From positions 619,102 through 683,101 of the forward strand of contig NZ_VIWT01000004.1 of NCBI RefSeq assembly GCF_007829815.1: DNA of 64,000 nucleotides, written 5' to 3'. The position numbers and the translations under genes were made by a program. How positions within the stretch are numbered: position 1 is the first letter of the stretch; every line of letters starts with the position of its first letter. This DNA comes from Kitasatospora viridis. GTDB taxonomy: Bacteria; Actinomycetota; Actinomycetes; Streptomycetales; Streptomycetaceae. Under the pieces are notes generated by a model. It worked only from the letters and a program-made list of their open reading frames with translations. It had not been told where the DNA came from and made no database searches. This document shows positions 42,830 to 49,885 of the stretch, piece by piece.

Positions 42830-43698
42830 GCCCGTTCGGCCGGCTGCGGCACAACCGGTTCGCGCTGCTGACACTCCTGCTGCTGGTGCTGGTCGGCGCC
42901 GGCCTGGCGCTCTACTTCAACGAGCGGGACACCCGCCAGCAGACCCGGGAGCTCTCGCTGCCCACGGTGGCCGACTGGGTGGAACTGGACATCACCGCCC
43001 AGGACATCGACTCCTCCACCCAGCAACTCACGCTCTACGTCACGGCGGTGCCGCACGGCGCACTGGCCGAGGCGACCGACTCGCCGGTCTTCGCCAAGCA
43101 GGTGGAGATCACCGCGGAGTCGGCGGCGACCGGCAGCGTGAAGACGGTGCCCGGCCGGGGCGCGAACCCGCTGCCCGTGCAGGCCGTCCTCTACGACGGC
43201 ACGGAGACCGACTACCCGTTCGACCGCTACCGGTTCTCCGCCGCCTTCACCGCGAACGACGCCGACGGCGCGGTGCCGGTCGGCCTGGTCTTCGGCGACA
43301 CCGACCCGTTCTTCTTCGTCCGGCCGACCAGCACGCCCGCCGCGGCCGGCTCGACCTTCCTGGACGCCAAGGTGACCCGGGCCCGCAGCACCTTCATCCT
43401 CGCCTACTTCATGATGGCGGCGATGTGGGCGCTGGCACTGGCGGTGATGGCCGGGGCCGAGGTGCTCTACCGCAGTCGGCAGGGCCTGGTCTGGCCCTCC
43501 TTGGGCTGGATGGCCGCGACGCTCTTCGCCCTGGTCGGCATGCGCAACGCGGCGCCCGGCTCGCCGCCGATCGGCTCGCTGATCGACTACGTCGCGTTCT
43601 TCTGGGCGGAGGCGATCATCGCCACCAGCCTGGTGGTCACGGTGGTCACCGGGTTCCGGGTGGAGGGCCGCAAACGCCGCGAGGCACTACTGACCTGA
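42826..43698 (+). CDS. DUF4436 family membrane protein
   Basis: 290 residues. One N-terminal helix (FALLTLLLLVLVGAGLALYF), a ~165-residue outer beta-rich domain (VELDITAQDIDSSTQQLTLYV, YPFDRYRFSAAF), then three C-terminal helices (TFILAYFMMAAMWALALAVMAGA, LGWMAATLFALVGMRNAAPG, FFWAEAIIATSLVVTVVTGF). This is the complete DUF4436 layout, whose function is unknown. Coupling to a surface deiminase in an importer operon suggests a role in the same surface process. Possibly it passes product or senses the external compound. Confidence 0.85.
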   Translation: MSPFGRLRHNRFALLTLLLLVLVGAGLALYFNERDTRQQTRELSLPTVADWVELDITAQDIDSSTQQLTLYVTAVPHGALAEATDSPVFAKQVEITAESAATGSVKTVPGRGANPLPVQAVLYDGTETDYPFDRYRFSAAFTANDADGAVPVGLVFGDTDPFFFVRPTSTPAAAGSTFLDAKVTRARSTFILAYFMMAAMWALALAVMAGAEVLYRSRQGLVWPSLGWMAATLFALVGMRNAAPGSPPIGSLIDYVAFFWAEAIIATSLVVTVVTGFRVEGRKRREALLT

Positions 43699-43720
43699 CG
43701 ATCCGTCAGTCTGCTCCCCG

Positions 43721-44335
43721 TCAGCCACTCGCCAGCGAGACCATCAGGGTGCGCAGCACCGCCCCCGCCTCGACCTCGGAGCCGAGCGAGCGGATCGCGG
43801 CGAGCCCGTCCACGGCGGCCGCGAAGGCCTCGCCCAGCGGCCCGGGTTCGACGCCGGCGCCGCGCTCCTCGGCGAGCACCTCGAAGAGCCGCACGAAGCA
43901 GCGCCGCCAGCGCCGGTACTCCTGCTCCAGGGCGACCCGGACCCGGTCGTCGTTGAGGGCGAGCCAGTGCAGCGCCGAGTGCAGGTGCGCCACGTCCCGG
44001 TCCTCGGTGGGGGTGAGCAGACCGATCACCCGCTCGGCACGCTCGGCGAAGTCGCCCGGCCCGTCCACCGCCTCCTCCAGCGGGGTGATCCACTCCGGCC
44101 GGATGTCCTCGATCACTGCGACGATCAGCTCGGTGCGGTCCTGGAAGTGGTAGTGGCACATGCCGTGCGAGATGCCGCAGAGCGCGGCCACGTTGCGGGT
44201 GGTGAAGCGCGCCGCGCCCTCGCCGGCCAGCAGGGTGCGGGCGGCCGCGACCAGCCGGGCCCGGGTCTGCTCGCCCTTGGCCGAGGAGCGCGAGCGGGTG
44301 ACCGGGGGCAGTTGGTCCTTCGCACGAGTCGCCAT
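43721..44335 (-). CDS. TetR family regulator (tetR-3 of the deiminase cluster)
   Basis: 204 residues from the ATG at 44335; a longer frame exists but would run through the promoter. HTH: GEGAARFTTRNVAALCGISHGMCHYHFQDRTELI. The C-terminal domain (EEAVDGPGDFAERAERVIGLL) is unlike that of tetR-1 and tetR-2, so it is a separate lineage. It converges with DUF4436 across 22 bp and diverges from deiminase-6. The shared promoter has a palindrome with TGACC arms, different from the TGACTGA sites. Confidence 0.85.
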   Translation of the reverse strand: MATRAKDQLPPVTRSRSSAKGEQTRARLVAAARTLLAGEGAARFTTRNVAALCGISHGMCHYHFQDRTELIVAVIEDIRPEWITPLEEAVDGPGDFAERAERVIGLLTPTEDRDVAHLHSALHWLALNDDRVRVALEQEYRRWRRCFVRLFEVLAEERGAGVEPGPLGEAFAAAVDGLAAIRSLGSEVEAGAVLRTLMVSLASG

Positions 44336-44383
44336 GGCGGCCACTCTAACGACACCCGGGCCGGGCGAATCCTGCGCAAACAA

Positions 44384-44412
44384 TTGACCGAGCGCTTGGT
44401 CAGTTCTAGCCT
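44384..44412 (+). promoter_or_regulatory. Deiminase-6 promoter with variant TetR-type operator
   Basis: -35 TTGACC, 17-nt spacer, -10 TAGCCT. The 18-mer TGACCGAGCGCTTGGTCA (44385-44402) is a near-perfect palindrome placed exactly as in the tatA, deiminase-1 and deiminase-3 promoters, but with different inner bases. It is the likely site for tetR-3. Confidence 0.7.
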
Positions 44413-44460
44413 TCAGTCAATCCCGTTACCCCCAGCGCGAGTTGACTGGAGAACCCCCAC

Positions 44461-45633
44461 ATGAGCAGCCCCCACCGGCTCGACCGGCGCAGATTCCTCA
44501 CCGCCGCCGGCCTGACCGCGGCCGGTCTGGCCGTCACGGCGGCGAGCGCCGGCCCGGCCACGGCCGCCACCGCCGCCACCGCCGGACGCCCCCGGACCCG
44601 GACCCGGTCGCCGCGGGCCGGCGCGATGACCGTGCCGATCGACAGCGCCCCGCACACCCGCACCTGGATGGCCTGGCCGGACAGCACCGCGATCTACGGC
44701 CGCAAACTCAGCGGCATGCAGGCGAACATCGCACTGATCGCCAACTCCATCGCCCAGTACGAACCGGTGTTCGTGCTCGCCAACTCCGCGAGCGTGTCCG
44801 CCGCCCGGCGCGCCTGCAGCAACTCCAACGTCACCGTGATCGGCTCCATCCCGGTGGACGACTGCTGGATGCGCGACAGCGGACCGGTCTTCCGCACCGA
44901 CGGGGCGGGCGGGCTGGACGCCGTCGGCCTCAACTTCAACGGCTGGGGCAACAAGCAGACGCACGCCAAGGACGCGCTGGTCGCCCAGCGGGTCGCCGCC
45001 TACCTCGGCATCACCTTCACCGCGGCCGGCCTGGTCAGCGAGGGCGGTGCGATCGAGACCGACGGCGCGGGCACCCTGATGGCGACCAGCAGCAGCATCG
45101 TCAACCCGAACCGCAACCCCAACCTGACGCAGAGCCAGATCGAGCAGGCGATGTGCGCGGCCTACGGGGCGAGCGAGGTGATCTGGTTCACCGGCATCAG
45201 CGGCCAGGACATCACCGACGACCACGTGGACGCCACCTCGCGGTTCCTCGCGCCCGGCGGCGGCCTGGTGCAGACCCCCAACCCGGCGGACCCGCCGGAC
45301 ATCTGGTCCAACGACGAGCAGCAGCAGTACAACGCCCTCTCCTCGGCCACCGACGCCCTGGGCGGCCCGATCTCGGTCACCGCGCTCCAGTCCCCGGACT
45401 ACAACCTGATCCGCGCGACCAGCGTCAACTTCGTCGACTCGTACGCCAATTACTACGTCTGCAACGGTGCGGTGATCTCCGCGCAGTTCGGCGACAGCTC
45501 GGCGGACGCCAACGCGCGGTCAGTGCTGCGCAGCCTGTTCCCCGGGCGCACGGTGGTGCAGCTCAACATCGACAACCTGGGCAACCAGGGCGGCGGCATC
45601 CACTGCGTCACCCAGCAGCAGCCGGCGGTCTGA
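44461..45633 (+). CDS. Agmatine deiminase family enzyme 6, Tat-secreted
   Basis: 390 residues. ATG start with ggag 9 nt upstream. Tat signal (DRRRFLTAAGLTAAGLAVTAASAGPATA) without lipobox, so probably released. Catalytic motifs: DDCWMRDSGPVF, EGGAIETDGAG, ITDDHVDATSRF, QGGGIHCVTQQQP with C382. In NGWGNKQTHAKDALVAQRV and the GSIPVDD segment it resembles deiminase-1 more than the others. It is a single-gene unit with its own promoter and terminator, under tetR-3. Confidence 0.88.
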   Translation: MSSPHRLDRRRFLTAAGLTAAGLAVTAASAGPATAATAATAGRPRTRTRSPRAGAMTVPIDSAPHTRTWMAWPDSTAIYGRKLSGMQANIALIANSIAQYEPVFVLANSASVSAARRACSNSNVTVIGSIPVDDCWMRDSGPVFRTDGAGGLDAVGLNFNGWGNKQTHAKDALVAQRVAAYLGITFTAAGLVSEGGAIETDGAGTLMATSSSIVNPNRNPNLTQSQIEQAMCAAYGASEVIWFTGISGQDITDDHVDATSRFLAPGGGLVQTPNPADPPDIWSNDEQQQYNALSSATDALGGPISVTALQSPDYNLIRATSVNFVDSYANYYVCNGAVISAQFGDSSADANARSVLRSLFPGRTVVQLNIDNLGNQGGGIHCVTQQQPAV

Positions 45634-45640
45634 GCCGGCC

Positions 45641-45677
45641 GGGCTGCGGCGCACCTCGACCGGGGGCGCCGCAGCCC
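45641..45677 (+). terminator. Hairpin terminator after deiminase-6
   Basis: Twelve-bp perfect arms GGGCTGCGGCGC and complement with a 13-nt loop, 8 bp after the stop. Confidence 0.75.
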
Positions 45678-45721
45678 ACCGGCACGTGGACAGACCTCGG
45701 CGAGACAGGCGGGGCAACGTA

Positions 45722-45733
45722 GACAACGTTGTC
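45722..45733 (+). promoter_or_regulatory. LacI/ROK-type operator before the ROK kinase
   Basis: GACAACGTTGTC is a perfect 12-bp palindrome with the central CG typical of LacI-family sites in streptomycetes. It lies 50 bp upstream of the start and is flanked by a partial direct copy (caacgt). Confidence 0.6.
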
Positions 45734-45782
45734 AAAGGGCGCCAGAATCGAGCCCCCGACCCCCGCCCCTCAAGGAACGACC

Positions 45783-46739
45783 ATGACGCTCCACCAGGCC
45801 ACCGGCACCCCCGACACGCCCTTGGCGGCCGCGCTGGACATCGGCGGCACCAAGATCGCCGCCGGCCTGGTCAGCGCCACCGGCGAGCTGATCCACCGCC
45901 ACCAGGTGCCCACCCCCGCCACCGCCGCGGCGCACACCGTCTTCGCCGCCGTCGCCGAGGCCCTGGACGCGCTCACCGGGCACCCGCTCTGGGAGCGGGT
46001 CGGCGCGATCGGCGTCGGCAGCGCCGGCCCGGTGGACGCCCGGCGCGGCACCGTCAGCCCCGTCAACATCCCGCACTGGCGCGACTTCCCGCTGGTCGAA
46101 CAGGTCCGCAAGCAGCCGGGCGTCGGCGAGCGGCCCGTGGTGCTCGGCGGCGACGCCGTCGCGATGGCCGCCGCCGAGCACTGGCGCGGCGCGGCGCGGG
46201 AGTACCGCGACGCGCTGTGCATCGTCGTCTCCACCGGCGTCGGCGCCGGGCTGGTCCTCGACGGCCGGGTCCGCCCCGGCCCGAGCGGCAACGCCGGCCA
46301 CCTCGGCCACATCAGCCTCGACCCCGACGGCGACCCCTGCCCCTGCGGCTCCCGCGGCTGCCTCGAAGGCCTCGCCAGCGGCACCGCGATCGCCCGCCGG
46401 GCCCGCGAGGCCGGCTGGCACGCCACCGGCGACGGGAGCGCCGCCGCAGTCGCCGAAGCGGCCCGGGCCGGCGACCCCGTCGCGCTGGCCGCCTTCGACC
46501 GTGCCGCCCGCGCCCTCGCCGTCGGCATCGCCAACACCGCCGCCCTGGTCGACCTGGAGGCCGTGGTCATCGGCGGTGGCGTGGCCCAGTCCGGCGAGCT
46601 CTTCCTCGCCCCGCTGCGCCGTCACCTCGCCGACTACGCCACGCTCTCGTACACCCGCGACCTCGCGGTGCTGCCCGCCGCGCTCGGCACCGACGCCGGC
46701 GTGATCGGCGCCGCCGCCCTCGCCTTCGCGAACGACTGA
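45783..46739 (+). CDS. ROK family sugar kinase (glucokinase/fructokinase-like)
   Basis: 318 residues from an ATG with aagga 5-6 nt upstream. ATP-binding ALDIGGTKIAAGLV at residue ~17 and the ROK zinc motif GHISLDPDGDPCPCGSRGCLEGLASG near residue 170-190 are complete. There is no HTH, so it is a kinase and not a ROK repressor. Likely substrate is glucose, fructose, N-acetylglucosamine or N-acetylmannosamine; the sequence alone does not decide. The LacI-type palindrome suggests induction by a sugar, which would fit the sugar-binding lipoprotein encoded downstream. Confidence 0.88.
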   Translation: MTLHQATGTPDTPLAAALDIGGTKIAAGLVSATGELIHRHQVPTPATAAAHTVFAAVAEALDALTGHPLWERVGAIGVGSAGPVDARRGTVSPVNIPHWRDFPLVEQVRKQPGVGERPVVLGGDAVAMAAAEHWRGAAREYRDALCIVVSTGVGAGLVLDGRVRPGPSGNAGHLGHISLDPDGDPCPCGSRGCLEGLASGTAIARRAREAGWHATGDGSAAAVAEAARAGDPVALAAFDRAARALAVGIANTAALVDLEAVVIGGGVAQSGELFLAPLRRHLADYATLSYTRDLAVLPAALGTDAGVIGAAALAFAND

Positions 46740-46857
46740 GCGACGGCCGAGCGGCGGCCACGCGGCGGCTGACCCGGCCTCACCCGTCCAACCTCACCCC
46801 ACCCGTCCCGTCGGCGAGCGCGCCAGGCGGGGCGGGTTGCGTGTGCGAAAACGTGCA

Positions 46858-46873
46858 ATGTCACCGGTGACAT
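46858..46873. promoter_or_regulatory. 16-bp perfect palindrome before the sugar-binding protein gene
   Basis: ATGTCACCGGTGACAT is perfectly symmetrical. A lone half site (GTGACAT) recurs at 46947-46953. It is a candidate operator for the orphan sugar-binding protein gene; the regulator is unknown. Confidence 0.5.
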
Positions 46874-46985
46874 AACGAGAGCGTCTCGATACCCCCCGGA
46901 CCGTGCGCGAGATCTTGACGCTGCGCGCCACCCTGCGTTTCCTACTGTGACATCTCGTTCGATCCCTGTTGCTTCTGATTGATTG

Positions 46986-47011
46986 TGTCACCAGGGCCTG
47001 TCACCAGGGCC
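46986..47011. repeat. 13-bp tandem duplication
   Basis: tgtcaccagggcc occurs twice head to tail, 30 bp before the start codon of the sugar-binding protein gene, within its probable 5' leader. Confidence 0.75.
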
Positions 47012-47040
47012 TAGCGGCTCATCCACCCCCAGGAACCCTC

Positions 47041-48078
47041 ATGCACCCCTCCCGCAGCCTGGTCCCCGCCGCAGCGCTGGGCCTGTCCGCAGTCCTCGGA
47101 CTCACCGCCTGCTCCAGCGGCCAGTCGGGCTCCTCCGCCGACTCCGTCGGCAAGGTGACCGGCAAGATCTCCCTGACCTACCTGCAGAAGCAGGGCGACC
47201 AGCAGTACTTCATCGACGAGGCCGCCGGCGCCAAGGCCAAGGCGGCCCAACTCGGCGTCGACCTCAAGGTGGTGAACCTGGGCACCGACGCCAACAGAGC
47301 CGTCGGCGAGGCCCAGGCCGCCATCGCCCAGAAGACCAACGGCCTGATCGCCGTGCTGCCGGACCCCTCGGTCGGCCCCCAGGTCGTGCAGAGCGCCCGG
47401 GACGCCAAGATCGCCCTGCTCACCTCCGACGACCAGGTCTGCGCCACCGGCCCCGATCCGGCCGGCTGCGCGCACCAGGACCTGCTGCCCCGGGTCGGCT
47501 TCAGCGGCGACCAGATGGGCCAGCAGGTCGGCCAGAAGGCCGCCGCGCTCTTCAAGAGCAGCGGCTGGGACCCCTCCGACACCCGGATCATCTCGGCCTG
47601 GCAGCAGGACGTGACGGTCTGCAGCGACCGGGTCAAGGCCGCCGACGAGCAGTTCGCCGCCGACGGCACCCGGGTCCAGGTGATCGACGTGCCGACCGAC
47701 AACACCCCCACCGGCGCCCAGGACAAGGTCGCCGCCACCCTCACCGCCAACCCCGGCGTGAAGCACTGGATCATCTGGGGCTGCAACGACGAGAACGTCC
47801 AGGGCGGGGTGACGGCCATGCAGAACGCGGGCATCTCCCCCGACAACATCATCGGCGTCGGCCTGGGCGCCTACCTCGCCTGCAAGGACTGGGCGGCGGG
47901 CAAGCCCTCCGGGATGAAGGCGGCGCTGTTCATCAACGGCAAGGACGTCGGCGCGCTCGCCGTGCAGACCATGTACGACAAGCTCAGGAACGGCACCGAC
48001 TTCCCGCCCGAGACCTTCGCGCCGACCACCATGGTGGACGCGAGCAACTGGCAGTCCTCCGGCATGACCTGCACGTGA
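47041..48078 (+). CDS. Orphan sugar ABC transporter substrate-binding lipoprotein (ribose/arabinose type)
   Basis: 345 residues from an ATG with agga about 6 nt upstream. Lipoprotein signal LGLSAVLGLTAC. The fold is periplasmic-binding-protein type I: ISLTYLQKQGDQQYFIDEAAGAKAKAAQLGVDL, NGLIAVLPDPSVGPQVVQSARDAKIALLTSDDQ, and ...KHWIIWGCNDENVQGGVTAMQNAG. These match ribose/arabinose-binding relatives. No permease or ATPase gene is adjacent, so it must work with a transporter elsewhere or act as a sensor. Its stop overlaps a small downstream frame by 4 bp. Confidence 0.88.
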   Translation: MHPSRSLVPAAALGLSAVLGLTACSSGQSGSSADSVGKVTGKISLTYLQKQGDQQYFIDEAAGAKAKAAQLGVDLKVVNLGTDANRAVGEAQAAIAQKTNGLIAVLPDPSVGPQVVQSARDAKIALLTSDDQVCATGPDPAGCAHQDLLPRVGFSGDQMGQQVGQKAAALFKSSGWDPSDTRIISAWQQDVTVCSDRVKAADEQFAADGTRVQVIDVPTDNTPTGAQDKVAATLTANPGVKHWIIWGCNDENVQGGVTAMQNAGISPDNIIGVGLGAYLACKDWAAGKPSGMKAALFINGKDVGALAVQTMYDKLRNGTDFPPETFAPTTMVDASNWQSSGMTCT

Positions 48079-48269
48079 CGGTGCGCCACTGCGGCCGGCG
48101 CGCCCACCCCGCGCGCCGCCGCTGCACCCGCTACCGGCCCACACTCCCCACCGCGCCGCTCCAGCCACCCCAGCCGCCCCCGCGGGCCCGGCACCGCCCG
48201 GCCGCCGTCGACCTGGTCCTGTTCACCGTGGTCGGCGCCGCCGCCGTCTTCCACCTGTTCCTCGGCTGA
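48075..48269 (+). CDS. Possible small membrane peptide
   Basis: 64 residues from a GTG overlapping the upstream stop (GTGA). The first ~40 residues are Arg/Pro-rich. The last ~22 (AVDLVLFTVVGAAAVFHLFL) form one convincing hydrophobic helix. No family is recognised and there is no own ribosome site, so expression would depend on coupling. It may be spurious. Confidence 0.35.
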   Translation: MTVRHCGRRAHPARRRCTRYRPTLPTAPLQPPQPPPRARHRPAAVDLVLFTVVGAAAVFHLFLG

Positions 48270-48349
48270 GCCACGGGCCACCCCCTGACCCTCGCCGACC
48301 CTCGCCGACTTTCGCCGACGAGCCGGTCCCACCACCGCCTGACCCCGGG

Positions 48350-49453
48350 TCAGCCCAGCTTGTCGATGACGCCCTTCACCCGCCCCGTGAGCGCGTTCGG
48401 CAGCGGCACGTAGCCCGCGCCGGCGATCGCCTGCTGGCCGGCGGCGGAGGCGGTGTAGCCGAGGAATGCCTTCACCGCCGGCAGGGTCGCCGGCTTGTTG
48501 CCCTTGTCGCAGACCACCTCGTAGGTGACCAGCACGATCGGGTAGGCGTCGGCCGCCGTGGTGCCGTAGTCGAGCCGGAGCGCGAGGTCGGCGCCGGTGC
48601 CCGCCACCGAGGAGGCGGCGATCGTGGTGGCCGCGTCGGCCGCGCTCGCGGCGACCGCCCGGCCGGGCGCGGTGGCGATCTTCGCGGCGTTCAGCTTGTC
48701 CTGCTGGGCGTAGGAGAGTTCGACGTAGCCGATCGAGTTCTTCACCCGCTCGACCTGGGCGGAGACGCCCGCGCTCCCGGTGGCCGACTGCCCGCCCTCG
48801 CCCTTCCAGGTCTTGTTGCCCGGGGCCGGCCAGGCGCCGCCGGAGGTCGCGGCGAAGTACGAGGTCAGGTTGAAGGTCGTGCCGGAGTCGTCCGAGCGGT
48901 GGAAGGAGGTGATGTCGGCGTCCGGGAGTGCGACGCCCGGGTTGAGCGCGGCGATCCGCGAGTCGTTCCACTTCTTGATCTGCGAGTCGAAGATCTTCGC
49001 GGTGGTCGCCCCGTCCAGGGTCAGCCCGGTCACCCCGTCGACGTTGAAGACGATCGCCACCAGGCCGCCCACCATCGGCAGGTCGATCCCCTGGCCGCCG
49101 GGGCAGGCGGCCTTGGTGGCGGCGGTGTCACCGGCCGTCAGGGCGGCGTCGGTGCCCGCGAAGGCGAGCCGGCCGGCCTCGAACTGCTGGACGCCCGCGC
49201 CGGAGCCGCCGCCCCCGTAACTGACGCTCAGTCCGGGGCAGGCGCGCTGGAACTGGTTGCGCCACAGGTCCATGGCCGGCGCCTGCGCCGTCGAGCCGGC
49301 GGCGAGCAGGGTGCCCGGGCCGCCGGGGCAGGCGATCGCCCCGCCGCCACCACCGCCCTTGCCGCCGTCGCTGCCGCACCCCGCCAGGGTGAGGACGCCG
49401 GCCAGCACCAGCGCACCGCTGTTCGCCACGACCCGGGTGATGCTCTTCACCAC
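48350..49453 (-). CDS. pstS: Phosphate ABC transporter substrate-binding lipoprotein PstS
   Basis: 367 residues. Lipoprotein signal (GALVLAGVLTLAGC) and a poly-Gly linker. PstS hallmarks: LLAAGSTAQAPAMDLW, SYGGGGSGAGVQQF, FAGTDAAL, HRSDDSGTTFNLTSYF, and KNSIGYVELSYA. It binds inorganic phosphate outside the cell for high-affinity uptake. Unlike the usual operon, no pstC, pstA or pstB follows; the next gene downstream belongs to another system. It could be a second binding protein or a phosphate scavenger. A PHO-box-like half site (GTTCACGCC, minus strand, 49511-49519) lies upstream. Confidence 0.92.
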   Translation of the reverse strand: MVKSITRVVANSGALVLAGVLTLAGCGSDGGKGGGGGGAIACPGGPGTLLAAGSTAQAPAMDLWRNQFQRACPGLSVSYGGGGSGAGVQQFEAGRLAFAGTDAALTAGDTAATKAACPGGQGIDLPMVGGLVAIVFNVDGVTGLTLDGATTAKIFDSQIKKWNDSRIAALNPGVALPDADITSFHRSDDSGTTFNLTSYFAATSGGAWPAPGNKTWKGEGGQSATGSAGVSAQVERVKNSIGYVELSYAQQDKLNAAKIATAPGRAVAASAADAATTIAASSVAGTGADLALRLDYGTTAADAYPIVLVTYEVVCDKGNKPATLPAVKAFLGYTASAAGQQAIAGAGYVPLPNALTGRVKGVIDKLG

Positions 49454-49553
49454 GACTCCTCCCCGTCCGGCGACACGCTAGGGGCCGCAGGCGTCCGGCC
49501 GCCCGAAGCGGGCGTGAACCAGGGGCAAATGGCGGTCGACCGGACCCGCCCAG

Positions 49554-49569
49554 ATACCCCATGGGGTAT
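49554..49569. promoter_or_regulatory. CsoR-like operator palindrome
   Basis: ATACCCCATGGGGTAT is a perfect 16-bp palindrome with the TACCCC/GGGGTA arms seen at CsoR/CstR-type copper- or sulfur-responsive operators in actinobacteria. It lies 36 bp before the start of a small Cys-rich protein gene. Confidence 0.55.
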
Positions 49570-49605
49570 TCTCGAAGGCAACAGCACCCCGAAGGAGTCC
49601 CTGAC

Positions 49606-49806
49606 ATGTGCCGACGCACCACCTGCCGCACCTGCGGAAAGCCCAGCTACGCCGGTTGCGGCATGCACGTCGAGCAGGTCCTGGCCGACGTCCCGCGCGC
49701 GCAGCGCTGCCCCGGCGACCACCGGTCCGCGAAGGCCGAGCAGGCGTCGGAGGCGGGGCGCACGGGCCGGGCGGGCTTCTTCCGCAGGCTCTTCGGCCGG
49801 GGCTGA
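49606..49806 (+). CDS. Small Cys-rich zinc-ribbon-like protein
   Basis: 66 residues from an ATG with aaggag about 9 nt upstream. The N-terminus CRRTTCRTCGKPSYAGCGMH, with HVEQVLADVPRAQRC after it, is a conserved small actinobacterial protein with a CxxC...CGxH metal-binding pattern. The tail is basic (FFRRLFGRG). Function unknown. The CsoR-like palindrome upstream suggests control by copper, persulfide or a related signal. Confidence 0.75.
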   Translation: MCRRTTCRTCGKPSYAGCGMHVEQVLADVPRAQRCPGDHRSAKAEQASEAGRTGRAGFFRRLFGRG

Positions 49807-49838
49807 CCGGGCGCGCACCGAGGCGGTAGAGTCCCCCG

Positions 49839-49866
49839 AGTACGTACCAAACGTTTGTTATGTACT
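49839..49866. promoter_or_regulatory. 28-bp operator palindrome over the GNAT promoter
   Basis: AGTAC at one end, GTACT at the other and a perfect CAAACGTTTG core (49848-49857) give 12 of 14 base pairs of symmetry. A -10-like TAGAGT at 49827-49832 lies just upstream, so the palindrome covers the transcription start, a repressor position. Confidence 0.6.
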
Positions 49867-49885
49867 CATGGAGGAGAAACCCCCG

